Source of the DNA: CAYXZQ01 sp963717515
GTDB lineage: Archaea > Nanobdellota > Nanobdellia > Woesearchaeales > DSVV01
Direction: 5' to 3'
DNA length: 64,000 nt
NCBI GenBank assembly: GCA_963717515.1
Contig: OY970338.1
Coordinates: forward strand, 744,001-808,000
Shown here: positions 1-5,740 of the stretch, in pieces
How the letters are laid out: each line of letters starts with the position of its first letter
Numbering within the stretch: position 1 is the stretch's first letter
Notes under the pieces: model-generated
Seen by the model: the letters and a program-made list of their open reading frames with translations, nothing else
What the model was told of the DNA's origin: nothing
Databases searched by the model: none
Position numbers and translations under genes: made by a program

Positions 1-75
1 AAGAGGCTCATGGAGATGGAATACAGCCACGTGGTCCTGATAAAGAAGCAGCTGGGGAAATACCTGACTTCCTGA
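1..75 (+). CDS. 3' end of an unidentified gene
   Basis: An open frame enters from the left edge and runs 24 codons to a TGA at 73-75. Only the tail is visible, ending in K-Y-L-T-S, and it is too short for any family assignment. A TATA box for the next gene follows about 45 bases later, so the two are probably separate transcription units. The frame could be chance because so little is seen. Confidence 0.4.
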   Translation, partial: KRLMEMEYSHVVLIKKQLGKYLTS

Positions 76-120
76 TTACGGTGCCATCTTGCCGTTTTCT
101 TTTGGAATGAGGCAAAAAGC

Positions 121-129
121 AATATAAAC
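121..129 (+). promoter_or_regulatory. TATA box of the deacetylase gene
   Basis: The AT-rich element AATATAAAC is centred about 26 bases before the ATG at 151. That is the spacing expected if archaeal transcription starts at or next to the start codon, so the mRNA is probably leaderless. Confidence 0.6.
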
Positions 130-150
130 TCATGTGAATTCCCTCCTGAG

Positions 151-942
151 ATGAACAGAAGAGAACTGTTGATGACGGCGGGGATTTACGGGATCTCTGC
201 AATGCTGCCTGACCTTACTTATGGGAAAGCCAGGCAAAAAGCCAAAGGGCTCTGCATCATATTTGACGATGCAGGAGGGAGCAGGGAGACGATTTCATCG
301 CTGGAAAGGCTGGCTAAAGAGGGGGTTACTGCTAACATTGCTGTCCTGCCGGGGACAAGGCTCGAGAAGGAAGCTCTTGACATCCTTGTAGGATATAACA
401 ATGCTGACGTGCTCCTTCACCAGCCCATGGAGCCCCATGACCTTGAGCACAACTGGCCTGAGGAGCATATCCCGAAGGATTTAGGAAAATGCAATCCGGT
501 TGACTGCACTGCAATATATAATTGCCATTCACCCGAAAAGGCCTATGATATCGTGAAGAAAAATGCTGAACATCTGAACAGATATCTGGACAGGGCGCAT
601 AGGAATATAGCCGGGCTGAACAATCACATGGGAAGCAGGGTGACAGAGGACTGGAGGCTGATGCTTGCTGTGAGCAGGTATGCGAGGGATAATGGGCTTG
701 TAGTCATCGACAGCAGGACATCTGCAAATAGCGTGTTTTACGAGACAGCTTTCCTTTCCGGTGCCAGGGCATACAAGAGCAGGATGTTCATCGACAGGCA
801 TGCTGAAAAGAAGCTGCGAAAGCTGCTGGAATTCCCGAAGCAGATTGTCGCGATAGGCCATCTCCAGTACAGGGAGACTGTGGATGCATACGTCAGGGTC
901 GCAAAAGATGAGAGGATGCTGAAGGTCTCTGGACTTCAATAA
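151..942 (+). CDS. Divergent polysaccharide deacetylase (YibQ/DUF610-type)
   Basis: This 263-residue protein has the motif order of the divergent polysaccharide deacetylase family (Polysacc_deac_2, YibQ-like). IIFDDAGGS near residue 36 matches the family's ..IDDxGxS. LHQPMEPHD follows near 90. GLNNHMGSR near 155 and VVIDSRTSANS near 184 match the N-N-H-M-G-S and D-S-R-T-S signatures. The fold is a (beta/alpha)-barrel carbohydrate-esterase type, and the substrate is unknown; family members are thought to act on cell-surface glycans. The N-terminus (NRRELLMTAG followed by a hydrophobic stretch) resembles a twin-arginine signal, so export is likely. The ATG at 151 is chosen because the TATA box lies 26 bases upstream and gives a leaderless message. 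The nearby polysaccharide loci suggest a surface role, which is inference. Confidence 0.85.
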   Translation: MNRRELLMTAGIYGISAMLPDLTYGKARQKAKGLCIIFDDAGGSRETISSLERLAKEGVTANIAVLPGTRLEKEALDILVGYNNADVLLHQPMEPHDLEHNWPEEHIPKDLGKCNPVDCTAIYNCHSPEKAYDIVKKNAEHLNRYLDRAHRNIAGLNNHMGSRVTEDWRLMLAVSRYARDNGLVVIDSRTSANSVFYETAFLSGARAYKSRMFIDRHAEKKLRKLLEFPKQIVAIGHLQYRETVDAYVRVAKDERMLKVSGLQ

Positions 943-976
943 TGCCCAAATAATAAGAAAGCCTGACAATCGAAAA

Positions 977-987
977 GTATATAAAAG
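977..987 (+). promoter_or_regulatory. TATA box of the methyltransferase locus
   Basis: The element GTATATAAAAG is preceded by CGAAAA, which resembles a BRE. Transcription should begin near 1005-1012, leaving a short leader before the ATGs at 1036 and 1039. An in-frame TGA at 1021 rules out a start further upstream. Confidence 0.65.
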
Positions 988-1035
988 AATGGTCTTGATT
1001 CGGAATTACTGTTGTCATTTTGAAAGATCGTGGTC

Positions 1036-2279
1036 ATGATGAAGCCAGACAAGAGATATTTTACAAATTCTCGAGGCAAGAAGATCAAGATATTCCCGGG
1101 CTATTTCAGCCTCTATGGCCTGGACCGCCTGCAATCATCCCATATCCTGTCAACCAGCGACAAGAAGATCGACTGGTCTTCATTCGAGATAGGGTTTTTC
1201 TCCAGCAAATACTATTCCTTCAACATCCTTGTCGACTTCCTCAAGAAAAACGAGATCCCACTGACATTTGACAGCCATCTGGACATAGGAAGCAGCCATG
1301 CAATCCAGTCACAGCTCCTCAAATACAGCGGCATAGTGAAAAATCAGATGCAATCGACATATTCCGCGGATACCTGCCATTGAGGAAGAATATCCTTGAG
1401 AGGTACGTAAAAATCCTTGCAGAACAACACAAACCTGCTGAAGAGAGCAGGAATCCTTCAGCCCCCAGGCTCAAGAACGTCGAAGCGCTGGTATCTCATG
1501 TGAACAATGCTGTCAATGCAAATAAGAAAAGACCCGTGTCGCTGCTCTCATCCATTGACAGGAGACTGAAGGGAATCCTGCCCCTGAACAAGATGAGGGA
1601 GATTGTCACCCGCAGGATGAAGCGGGATTATCTCAGGTCATGGGAAGAGAAGTTCGGTTATGTTCCGGATGGATACATCACGAGATTCAGCTCACTCTCA
1701 GGGGACCTGGACAACTACCTCACAAAGGACATCTTCACCCTGTCCGGGAAGTATGATCTCATCACCAGCTTCCTCACATTGTCATATTTCAATACTGAAA
1801 AGATAATCAAGAAGGTATCCACTCTCCTTGATGATGGCGGGATCTTTACCTTCACCTGCGATTACTGGTGGTACCCCATCAACTCAACAAAGATATCCGG
1901 CGACTTCCCGTACGCATGCCAGCGCCTTGAGAGGGATGACCTGAAAAGATATTATGAGGAGTTCCATCCGTCCCTTGCCACAGATGTCATGAAGAGGTAT
2001 GATTACTATTCAAAGATCCACCCCACTATAGAGGATTACAGGTCCATCGGAAAGAAGAACGGCCTGACTATGGTTGCATCGCTGCGCATGGCCCCGAAGG
2101 GTTTTCTGCCCGTCAACAACGGACCGAGGGGGATAACCCCTGACATCCTGGACTCGCTTGAGGACGTCTCCCTCAGGGAGATACTCGATGAGATACATGC
2201 TTTCAGGCCTGACGTGACACTGGAAGACCTCAAGACCTGCTTCATCCTGTTGGCCTTCAGCAAGGACGGGCAGAAATGA
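1036..2279 (+). pseudogene. SAM-dependent methyltransferase, interrupted by a frameshift
   Basis: Two adjacent frames together make one protein of about 415 residues. The first (1036-1383) carries the SAM-binding motif I (LDIGSSHAI). It then drifts into a non-homologous tail after the A5 run at 1339-1343 and stops at 1381-1383. Reading the second frame back from 1344 gives S-D-A-I-D-I-F-R-G-Y-L-P-L-R-K-N-I-L, which joins the first frame smoothly. One missing A in the homopolymer explains the break. The second frame (to 2279) holds YDLITSFLTLSYF and LLDDGGIFTF, the later motifs of a class I methyltransferase. It has no plausible start of its own: the first candidate is a TTG at 1380 and motif I would be lost. 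It is either a recent pseudogene or a sequencing error. The substrate is unknown. Confidence 0.8.
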
Positions 2280-2360
2280 ATGCTTCAAGAGATCCGGTTT
2301 TCTGACGACCTTGCAGGACAGGGAGGCATCGGCAATGATCTTCGAAGAAAATTATGAAAG

Positions 2361-2470
2361 CCTCCGGAGGGATTTGTCCTTGTGAATCAAAGATTCACTG
2401 AACCCATCGAGCAAGCTCTTTGGGTATCGGGAACAAAGTTCCCGGAACACCTCGTTCACCTGTGGTGAAC
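2361..2470. repeat. Tandem cluster of perfect short hairpins
   Basis: Successive perfect inverted repeats lie end to end. They are CCTCCGGAGG (2361-2370); GTGAATC/GATTCAC with loop AAA (2382-2398); ACCCA/TGGGT enclosing GAGC-AA-GCTC (2402-2425); CGGGAAC/GTTCCCG with loop AAA (2428-2444); and GTTCACC/GGTGAAC with loop TGT (2454-2470). No open frame covers them. They sit between the methyltransferase stop and the 3' end of the tRNA gene, which is on the opposite strand. The function is unknown; they would fold as RNA from either strand. Confidence 0.75.
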
Positions 2471-2494
2471 TTCAGTGCACCCTCGACATCAATC

Positions 2495-2501
2495 AAAAAA
2501 A
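2495..2501 (-). terminator. Oligo-T terminator after tRNA-Thr
   Basis: On the minus strand the tRNA acceptor stem and discriminator U are followed at once by a run of T residues. This is a usual archaeal termination signal. Confidence 0.6.
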
Positions 2502-2617
2502 AGCCTCCGACGAGATTTGCACTCGTGACCTCGGGATTGCCTGGAATCACGAGAAATCGGTACATGATTTCGAAGTGATTTACAAGTCCCGCGCTCTGCT
2601 GGCTAAGCTACGGAGGC
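2502..2617 (-). tRNA. tRNA-Thr (anticodon UGU) with a 43-nt intron
   Basis: Read on the minus strand, the acceptor stem GCCTCCG (2617-2611) pairs with CGGAGGC (2509-2503), followed by a U discriminator at 2502, as is usual for archaeal tRNA-Thr. The D arm is GCTT/GAGC. The anticodon stem CGGGA pairs with TCCCG around loop C-T-TGT-A-A, giving anticodon UGU. The T arm is ACGAG-TGCAAAT-CTCGT. The two anticodon-arm halves are separated by about 43 extra bases next to position 37/38, the canonical archaeal intron site cut by the bulge-helix-bulge splicing endonuclease. Removing it leaves 72 nt plus the discriminator, a normal tRNA length. CCA is not encoded. Confidence 0.9.
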
Positions 2618-2712
2618 GTAAGAGCGCACTCTTACCATCTTGCACGCAAGTGCTATTTCGCTACGCTCAATAGCACGAGGTAGTTATTTTTGAGATACGC
2701 TAAAGCCATAGC
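2618..2712 (-). ncRNA. Structured leader or small RNA upstream of tRNA-Thr
   Basis: The only good minus-strand TATA box lies at 2737-2747, so the tRNA transcript should carry a leader of about 95 nt. The leader holds two perfect hairpins. One is GTGCTATT/AATAGCAC around an 11-nt loop (2650-2676). The other is GTAAGAG/CTCTTAC around a 4-nt loop (2618-2635), abutting the mature tRNA 5' end. A weaker AAGC/GCTT hairpin is at 2703-2714. No reading frame is evident. It may be a co-transcribed small RNA or a processing leader; I do not see convincing C/D or H/ACA boxes. Confidence 0.4.
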
Positions 2713-2736
2713 TTATCCTTCCAAAGATTTACGGAT

Positions 2737-2747
2737 TATTTAAATAG
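2737..2747 (-). promoter_or_regulatory. TATA box for the leader-tRNA transcript
   Basis: Minus-strand CTATTTAAATA lies just past the stop codon of the gene ending at 2754. Transcription is expected to start near 2712-2718. Confidence 0.5.
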
Positions 2748-2753
2748 TTTTTG

Positions 2754-3347
2754 CTAGAACTCTTCCTCTTCATAGCCTTTCTTCGGCATGAACGGGTGCT
2801 TGTGAGTGGTGAACGAGTCAAGGTCGAACCATCTCCTTGCAAGGTCCTGGATCGATTTCATGTCACTGAGGACCTCTTTTCTGTACATCTCAATCTCCTT
2901 TCGGAATATCCTTTTCCAGAATGGCTCAAGGAAAGGCTTCAGAAAGCTGTTCCCTGCCCAGGTTCCGCCGATATCGATCTCGAGCTTTGCCGAGAGCAGG
3001 ACCTCGAACTTGCCCTTGTCGCACCTTATTTTCTTTCCCTTGTACATTATCTCGACAGGCGTCACGCCGACCCCATGCATGTCGACATTTATCACCCGTC
3101 TCCAGAACTTATTGCCCTGGATGGTCTTTGTTGGCCTCCACCATATCCAGTACTCCTTGTGACCGGACTGGGTCCTTGCCTCCCAGATCCTCTTCTCAGG
3201 AAAACCTGTATCGGTAGCCGGAGAATAATCATTCTCAATCAGCCAGTCATGCATCTCGACATAGAGGGCCTTTGCCTGGAATACGCTTGTAGATTTGACA
3301 TCGGCCTTGCCGACCCAGATCTCTGTCTGCCTGCTGTCCATGTCCAT
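2754..3347 (-). CDS. Conserved archaeal hypothetical protein, 197 aa
   Basis: I do not recognise a named family, although the style (small, soluble, rich in W, K and E) is typical of conserved proteins in DPANN genomes. Visible features are a W/Y-rich core (EYWIWWRPTK near residue 65), a lysine-rich segment (YKGKKIRCDKGKFEV near 102-116) and an acidic tail (GYEEEEF). There is no signal peptide, membrane segment or obvious catalytic motif. The start at 3347 is supported by a minus-strand TATA box (GATTTATAAACC, 3370-3381) about 28 bases upstream, giving a near-leaderless message; the Met two codons in is an alternative. It lies downstream of the oapABC-like genes on the same strand but has its own promoter. 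Confidence 0.7.
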   Translation of the reverse strand: MDMDSRQTEIWVGKADVKSTSVFQAKALYVEMHDWLIENDYSPATDTGFPEKRIWEARTQSGHKEYWIWWRPTKTIQGNKFWRRVINVDMHGVGVTPVEIMYKGKKIRCDKGKFEVLLSAKLEIDIGGTWAGNSFLKPFLEPFWKRIFRKEIEMYRKEVLSDMKSIQDLARRWFDLDSFTTHKHPFMPKKGYEEEEF

Positions 3348-3369
3348 GCCGATGATAATAGGGAAAATG

Positions 3370-3381
3370 GTTTATAAATCT
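3370..3381 (-). promoter_or_regulatory. TATA box of the 197-aa hypothetical gene
   Basis: Minus-strand GATTTATAAACC is about 28 bases before the ATG at 3347. Nothing else is evident in 3382-3549, which separates this gene from the Zn-ribbon gene. Confidence 0.6.
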
Positions 3382-3549
3382 TTTGATTGGCAAAAACACC
3401 CAGCGTCCTTTGGATATCCACGACTGATATATTGTTGGATATAACCCATTGAAACAGGGCTGAAAAGGCACATTTTGGTTTTTGCAAAAGATCCAGCAAT
3501 AGAAACAGGACATCATATGAGATTGATGATCATCGAGACAGATTGCCCA

Positions 3550-3939
3550 TCATTCTTCCTTGCTTTCCTTCTCTCTCATGAAACTTTCCGCAATGTCGAT
3601 GACATACTTGCCCTCGTCCAGCTTGTAGACGAGCGGCTGCTTTTTGTTGAAGAGATTGACAAGGTCGAGCTCGAATTTCCCGGGCTTCTTTATCTTTATC
3701 GATTCGAGGTCAAGGATGACAGGAACTTCCTCTTCTCTCTTGACACCGATGATGTCATAGACATCGCTTTCAATCTGGTCCTTTTCCTTTTCAGAGAGAT
3801 TCTCGATTATCTCCTCTGACTCCATTATGTCTTTTTTCTTCACAAAGAAAAAGAGCTTCGCCCCGCAGCTGCATCCCTTGAGTATCTCCTCTGCACCATC
3901 CTCATACATTGTTCCGCATCTGACGCATCTGTGTGGCAT
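3550..3939 (-). CDS. oapC: OapC-like Zn-ribbon protein (DUF2072)
   Basis: This 129-residue archaeal protein has an N-terminal zinc ribbon with cysteines at 5, 8, 23 and 25 (C-V-R-C ... C-S-C). A lysine/glutamate-rich middle follows, then a small C-terminal domain (about 75-122). It matches the OapC/DUF2072 family, which accompanies the Era-like GTPase OapA and the DUF2073 protein OapB in many archaea; in haloarchaea the trio lies beside a replication origin. The molecular role is not established. It follows oapB on the same strand but has its own TATA box (3960-3972) 27 bases before its ATG, so it can be transcribed separately as a leaderless mRNA. Confidence 0.8.
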   Translation of the reverse strand: MPHRCVRCGTMYEDGAEEILKGCSCGAKLFFFVKKKDIMESEEIIENLSEKEKDQIESDVYDIIGVKREEEVPVILDLESIKIKKPGKFELDLVNLFNKKQPLVYKLDEGKYVIDIAESFMREKESKEE

Positions 3940-3959
3940 AACAATTCAAGAATGCTATC

Positions 3960-3972
3960 AAGTATTTAAAGC
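3960..3972 (-). promoter_or_regulatory. TATA box of the oapC-like gene
   Basis: Minus-strand GCTTTAAATACTT overlaps the end of the oapB-like gene and is centred about 27 bases before the ATG at 3939. Confidence 0.6.
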
Positions 3973-4358
3973 TATTTTTTCTTAGGCTCTGGCTGGCTGT
4001 TCGTGAAAAGCTGGATCTTGTCAGGGTCCTGCTTTATCTCCTTGACTATCGTTGCCGGGCCTATGATGGTGAACCCGTGCCTGTCACCGAGAATGAGATT
4101 CACGAGCATTTTCTTGAGCCTGAAGAAGAGGTCTGCGTCCTTCTTGTCAGGATAGATGACTCCAAGCTCGATTCCCTTGAATTTGTCATCTATGAGCTCC
4201 ATTGTCCTCTTGATGAGCTCAGTCTCTTCCTGCTTTCTGAGCCTGCCCTCGAGCAGCAGGATCTTGTTGTCCTTGACTATGCCCAGGAGCTTGTTCACTC
4301 TCTTTGCTGAAGGGAGCTGCTCAATCTCGTAATACGGAACGAATTGGAGCGTTATCAT
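3972..4358 (-). CDS. oapB: OapB-like protein (DUF2073)
   Basis: This 128-residue protein fits DUF2073/OapB. The stretch ILLLEGRLRKQEE near residue 33, followed by ELIKRTMELIDDKFKGIEL, is characteristic, and the tail is lysine-rich. It has no signal peptide or membrane segment. Its ATG overlaps the TGA of the upstream GTPase gene by one base, so the two are translationally coupled. Family members occur next to the OapA GTPase; a role as a GTPase partner or RNA/DNA-associated factor is plausible but unproven. Confidence 0.85.
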   Translation of the reverse strand: MITLQFVPYYEIEQLPSAKRVNKLLGIVKDNKILLLEGRLRKQEETELIKRTMELIDDKFKGIELGVIYPDKKDADLFFRLKKMLVNLILGDRHGFTIIGPATIVKEIKQDPDKIQLFTNSQPEPKKK

Positions 4359-4990
4359 CAGTAAGCCACCTTGAACAATGCTTCATAAAAGTCATCCAGA
4401 TTGTTGCCGAATTTGGCAGAGATGCCTACGACGTCATACTGGGGGAATGCCGCCTCCAGCTTCTTGATGTTGGACTTCTTTAGATCTATCTTGTTGGCCA
4501 CGAGAAGGACCGGGATATTCCTAGCCTGGAGATTGCCTACGATGGTTATGTTCACCTGGGAATAAGGATCAATCGTCGAGTCAAGCACGACCACAACAAG
4601 GTCCATGTCGTCAAGCCATTTTATGGCATCGATGACACCCTTTGTCGCCTCCTTTGCCCTCTTTTTAGCCTCGCTCTCCTTTAGCCCGGACTTGATGAAG
4701 TCCTCATAATCAATCTTGGTTGCAATCCCTGGTGTGTCCACCAGGTTGAAGGTGAGCTCCTTGCCCTTTGACTTCACGCTCACCTGCTCCTTTATCTGTA
4801 TCTCTCTCGTCTCATGCGCGACATTGGAAGCCCTGCCCATCTCCTCACCGAGCCAGTCCTTGCATATCCTGTTCGCAAGCGTCGTCTTGCCTCCGTTCGG
4901 CGGGCCGTACAGGCCGATCCTGAGCTGCTTCTTCTTCTTGAATATGTCCTGGAGAAATTTTCCGAGGAGCTTCTGCATGAATTTTATCAT
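4358..4990 (-). CDS. oapA: OapA-like Era-family GTPase
   Basis: This 210-residue P-loop GTPase has the Walker A/G1 motif GPPNGGKTT at residues 29-37. The G2 threonine lies in HETRE near 61, G3 is DTPG at 85-88, G4 is NKID near 166-169, and G5 is SAKFG near 190. The N-terminus is a short basic amphipathic helix. It belongs to the archaeal Era/COG1100-like group found with OapB and OapC. The order GTPase, DUF2073, Zn-ribbon on one strand is the conserved arrangement. The start at 4990 is fixed by a TATA box at 5014-5026, about 30 bases upstream. The cellular process is not known; ribosome or origin-linked roles have been suggested for relatives. Confidence 0.88.
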   Translation of the reverse strand: MIKFMQKLLGKFLQDIFKKKKQLRIGLYGPPNGGKTTLANRICKDWLGEEMGRASNVAHETREIQIKEQVSVKSKGKELTFNLVDTPGIATKIDYEDFIKSGLKESEAKKRAKEATKGVIDAIKWLDDMDLVVVVLDSTIDPYSQVNITIVGNLQARNIPVLLVANKIDLKKSNIKKLEAAFPQYDVVGISAKFGNNLDDFYEALFKVAY

Positions 4991-5013
4991 TTTTGAGTGA
5001 TTTTTAGTTTAGA

Positions 5014-5026
5014 AGTAGTATATATA
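5014..5026 (-). promoter_or_regulatory. BRE and TATA box of the oapAB-like genes
   Basis: Minus-strand ACTATATATAC is preceded by CGAAA, a good BRE plus TATA pair. It is centred 30 bases before the ATG at 4990. Confidence 0.65.
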
Positions 5027-5036
5027 GTTTTCGATA

Positions 5037-5597
5037 TCACTTCTTCTTAGATATCTTGAGCGCTATCCAGATTATGAGCCCCATCTCAAGCAGGAGCACA
5101 ACCGGCTTGAGGAACCTGTCCATGTCCTGGAAATAGGTCATGGTCCCGATGAAGACAGAAAGTATGCCGCCTATTAGGAAACCAGAGAATATCCATTCTA
5201 CAACCTCATCCTTTGACTTGATGTAAAGGCCGGCCATGATCGCAAGGACACCAAGGATGCCGGTTATCATGAACCCATATTTCCTGTGCTTCTGGCCAGC
5301 CTGGTCAAATTCACGACTGCAAGTGTTGCACTCATATGTTTTTGGGCAGCCTGATGAGTCATATGTATAGTCAATATACCCTCCCATGCCATTGCATTCT
5401 GCTGAAGCTGAATCAGGGACAGCAATGTCTGTGCAGTTGACAGTCTCACGAAACATCGGGACGGGTTTTGCAAGGTCAACACAGAAGTCCTGGTAATTCG
5501 GCTTCTCGACAACAAGGTCGACTATGCTGAAGCTGAAGAATGCAAAAAGGATAGCGATTATAATGATTATCCCATATTTCTTGATATGTGCAAGCAT
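5037..5597 (-). CDS. Four-TM membrane protein with a cysteine-rich outer loop
   Basis: This protein of about 186 residues has one N-terminal membrane helix (KKYGIIIIIAILFAFFSF). An outer loop of about 70 residues follows with seven cysteines, including CNTC. Three more membrane helices fill the C-terminal half, which ends K-I-S-K-K-K. It resembles conserved membrane proteins of DPANN archaea, but I know no function. An in-frame ATG at 5621 is the longer alternative. I prefer 5597 because the minus-strand TATA box GTTTATATA (5621-5629) touches the upstream ATG and places transcription start near 5597-5600. The upstream ATG would then not be in the mRNA. Confidence 0.75.
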   Translation of the reverse strand: MLAHIKKYGIIIIIAILFAFFSFSIVDLVVEKPNYQDFCVDLAKPVPMFRETVNCTDIAVPDSASAECNGMGGYIDYTYDSSGCPKTYECNTCSREFDQAGQKHRKYGFMITGILGVLAIMAGLYIKSKDEVVEWIFSGFLIGGILSVFIGTMTYFQDMDRFLKPVVLLLEMGLIIWIALKISKKK

Positions 5598-5620
5598 AGA
5601 TCCAGGTGATGAGGGAGGCA

Positions 5621-5629
5621 TATATAAAC
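5621..5629 (-). promoter_or_regulatory. TATA box that decides the start of the four-TM gene
   Basis: Minus-strand GTTTATATA ends exactly where the longer frame's ATG begins. The expected transcription start, 25-28 bases further on, coincides with the second Met codon at 5597. Confidence 0.6.
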
Positions 5630-5689
5630 TTTTTCATGTGCTCTGATCAGGGCTGGTTTTGTCACCTGAAGCAGATTAAAAATACAAAG

Positions 5690-5700
5690 ATTTAAAAAGA
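5690..5700 (+). promoter_or_regulatory. TATA box of the wzz-galE unit
   Basis: GATTTAAAAAG is about 46 bases before the ATG at 5741, predicting a leader of about 20 nt. Confidence 0.5.
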
Positions 5701-5740
5701 GCGGATTATCACACAGGATTGGACAAACTAATTTCCAAAA

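Noticed and set aside
1380..2279. Second half of the methyltransferase as an independent TTG-start gene
   Set aside because: It would lack SAM motif I, has no ribosome-binding site, and its frame reads upstream into residues that complete the first half.
2361..2480. A second tRNA gene in the hairpin cluster
   Set aside because: No acceptor stem, T-loop consensus or anticodon arm can be arranged. The hairpins are independent of each other.
2618..2712. C/D or H/ACA guide RNA
   Set aside because: I could not find convincing C (RUGAUGA), D (CUGA) or ACA boxes in the right places, so only a structured leader is claimed.
2751..3377. Plus-strand open frame of 208 codons opposite the 197-aa gene
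   Set aside because: The minus-strand frame has a TATA box at the right spacing and a sensible composition. The plus-strand frame is its shadow, and its start lies inside the tRNA promoter region.
3475..3540. Box C-like GATGATCATC sequence before the Zn-ribbon gene
   Set aside because: A single partial match with no paired D box at a usual distance; likely chance.
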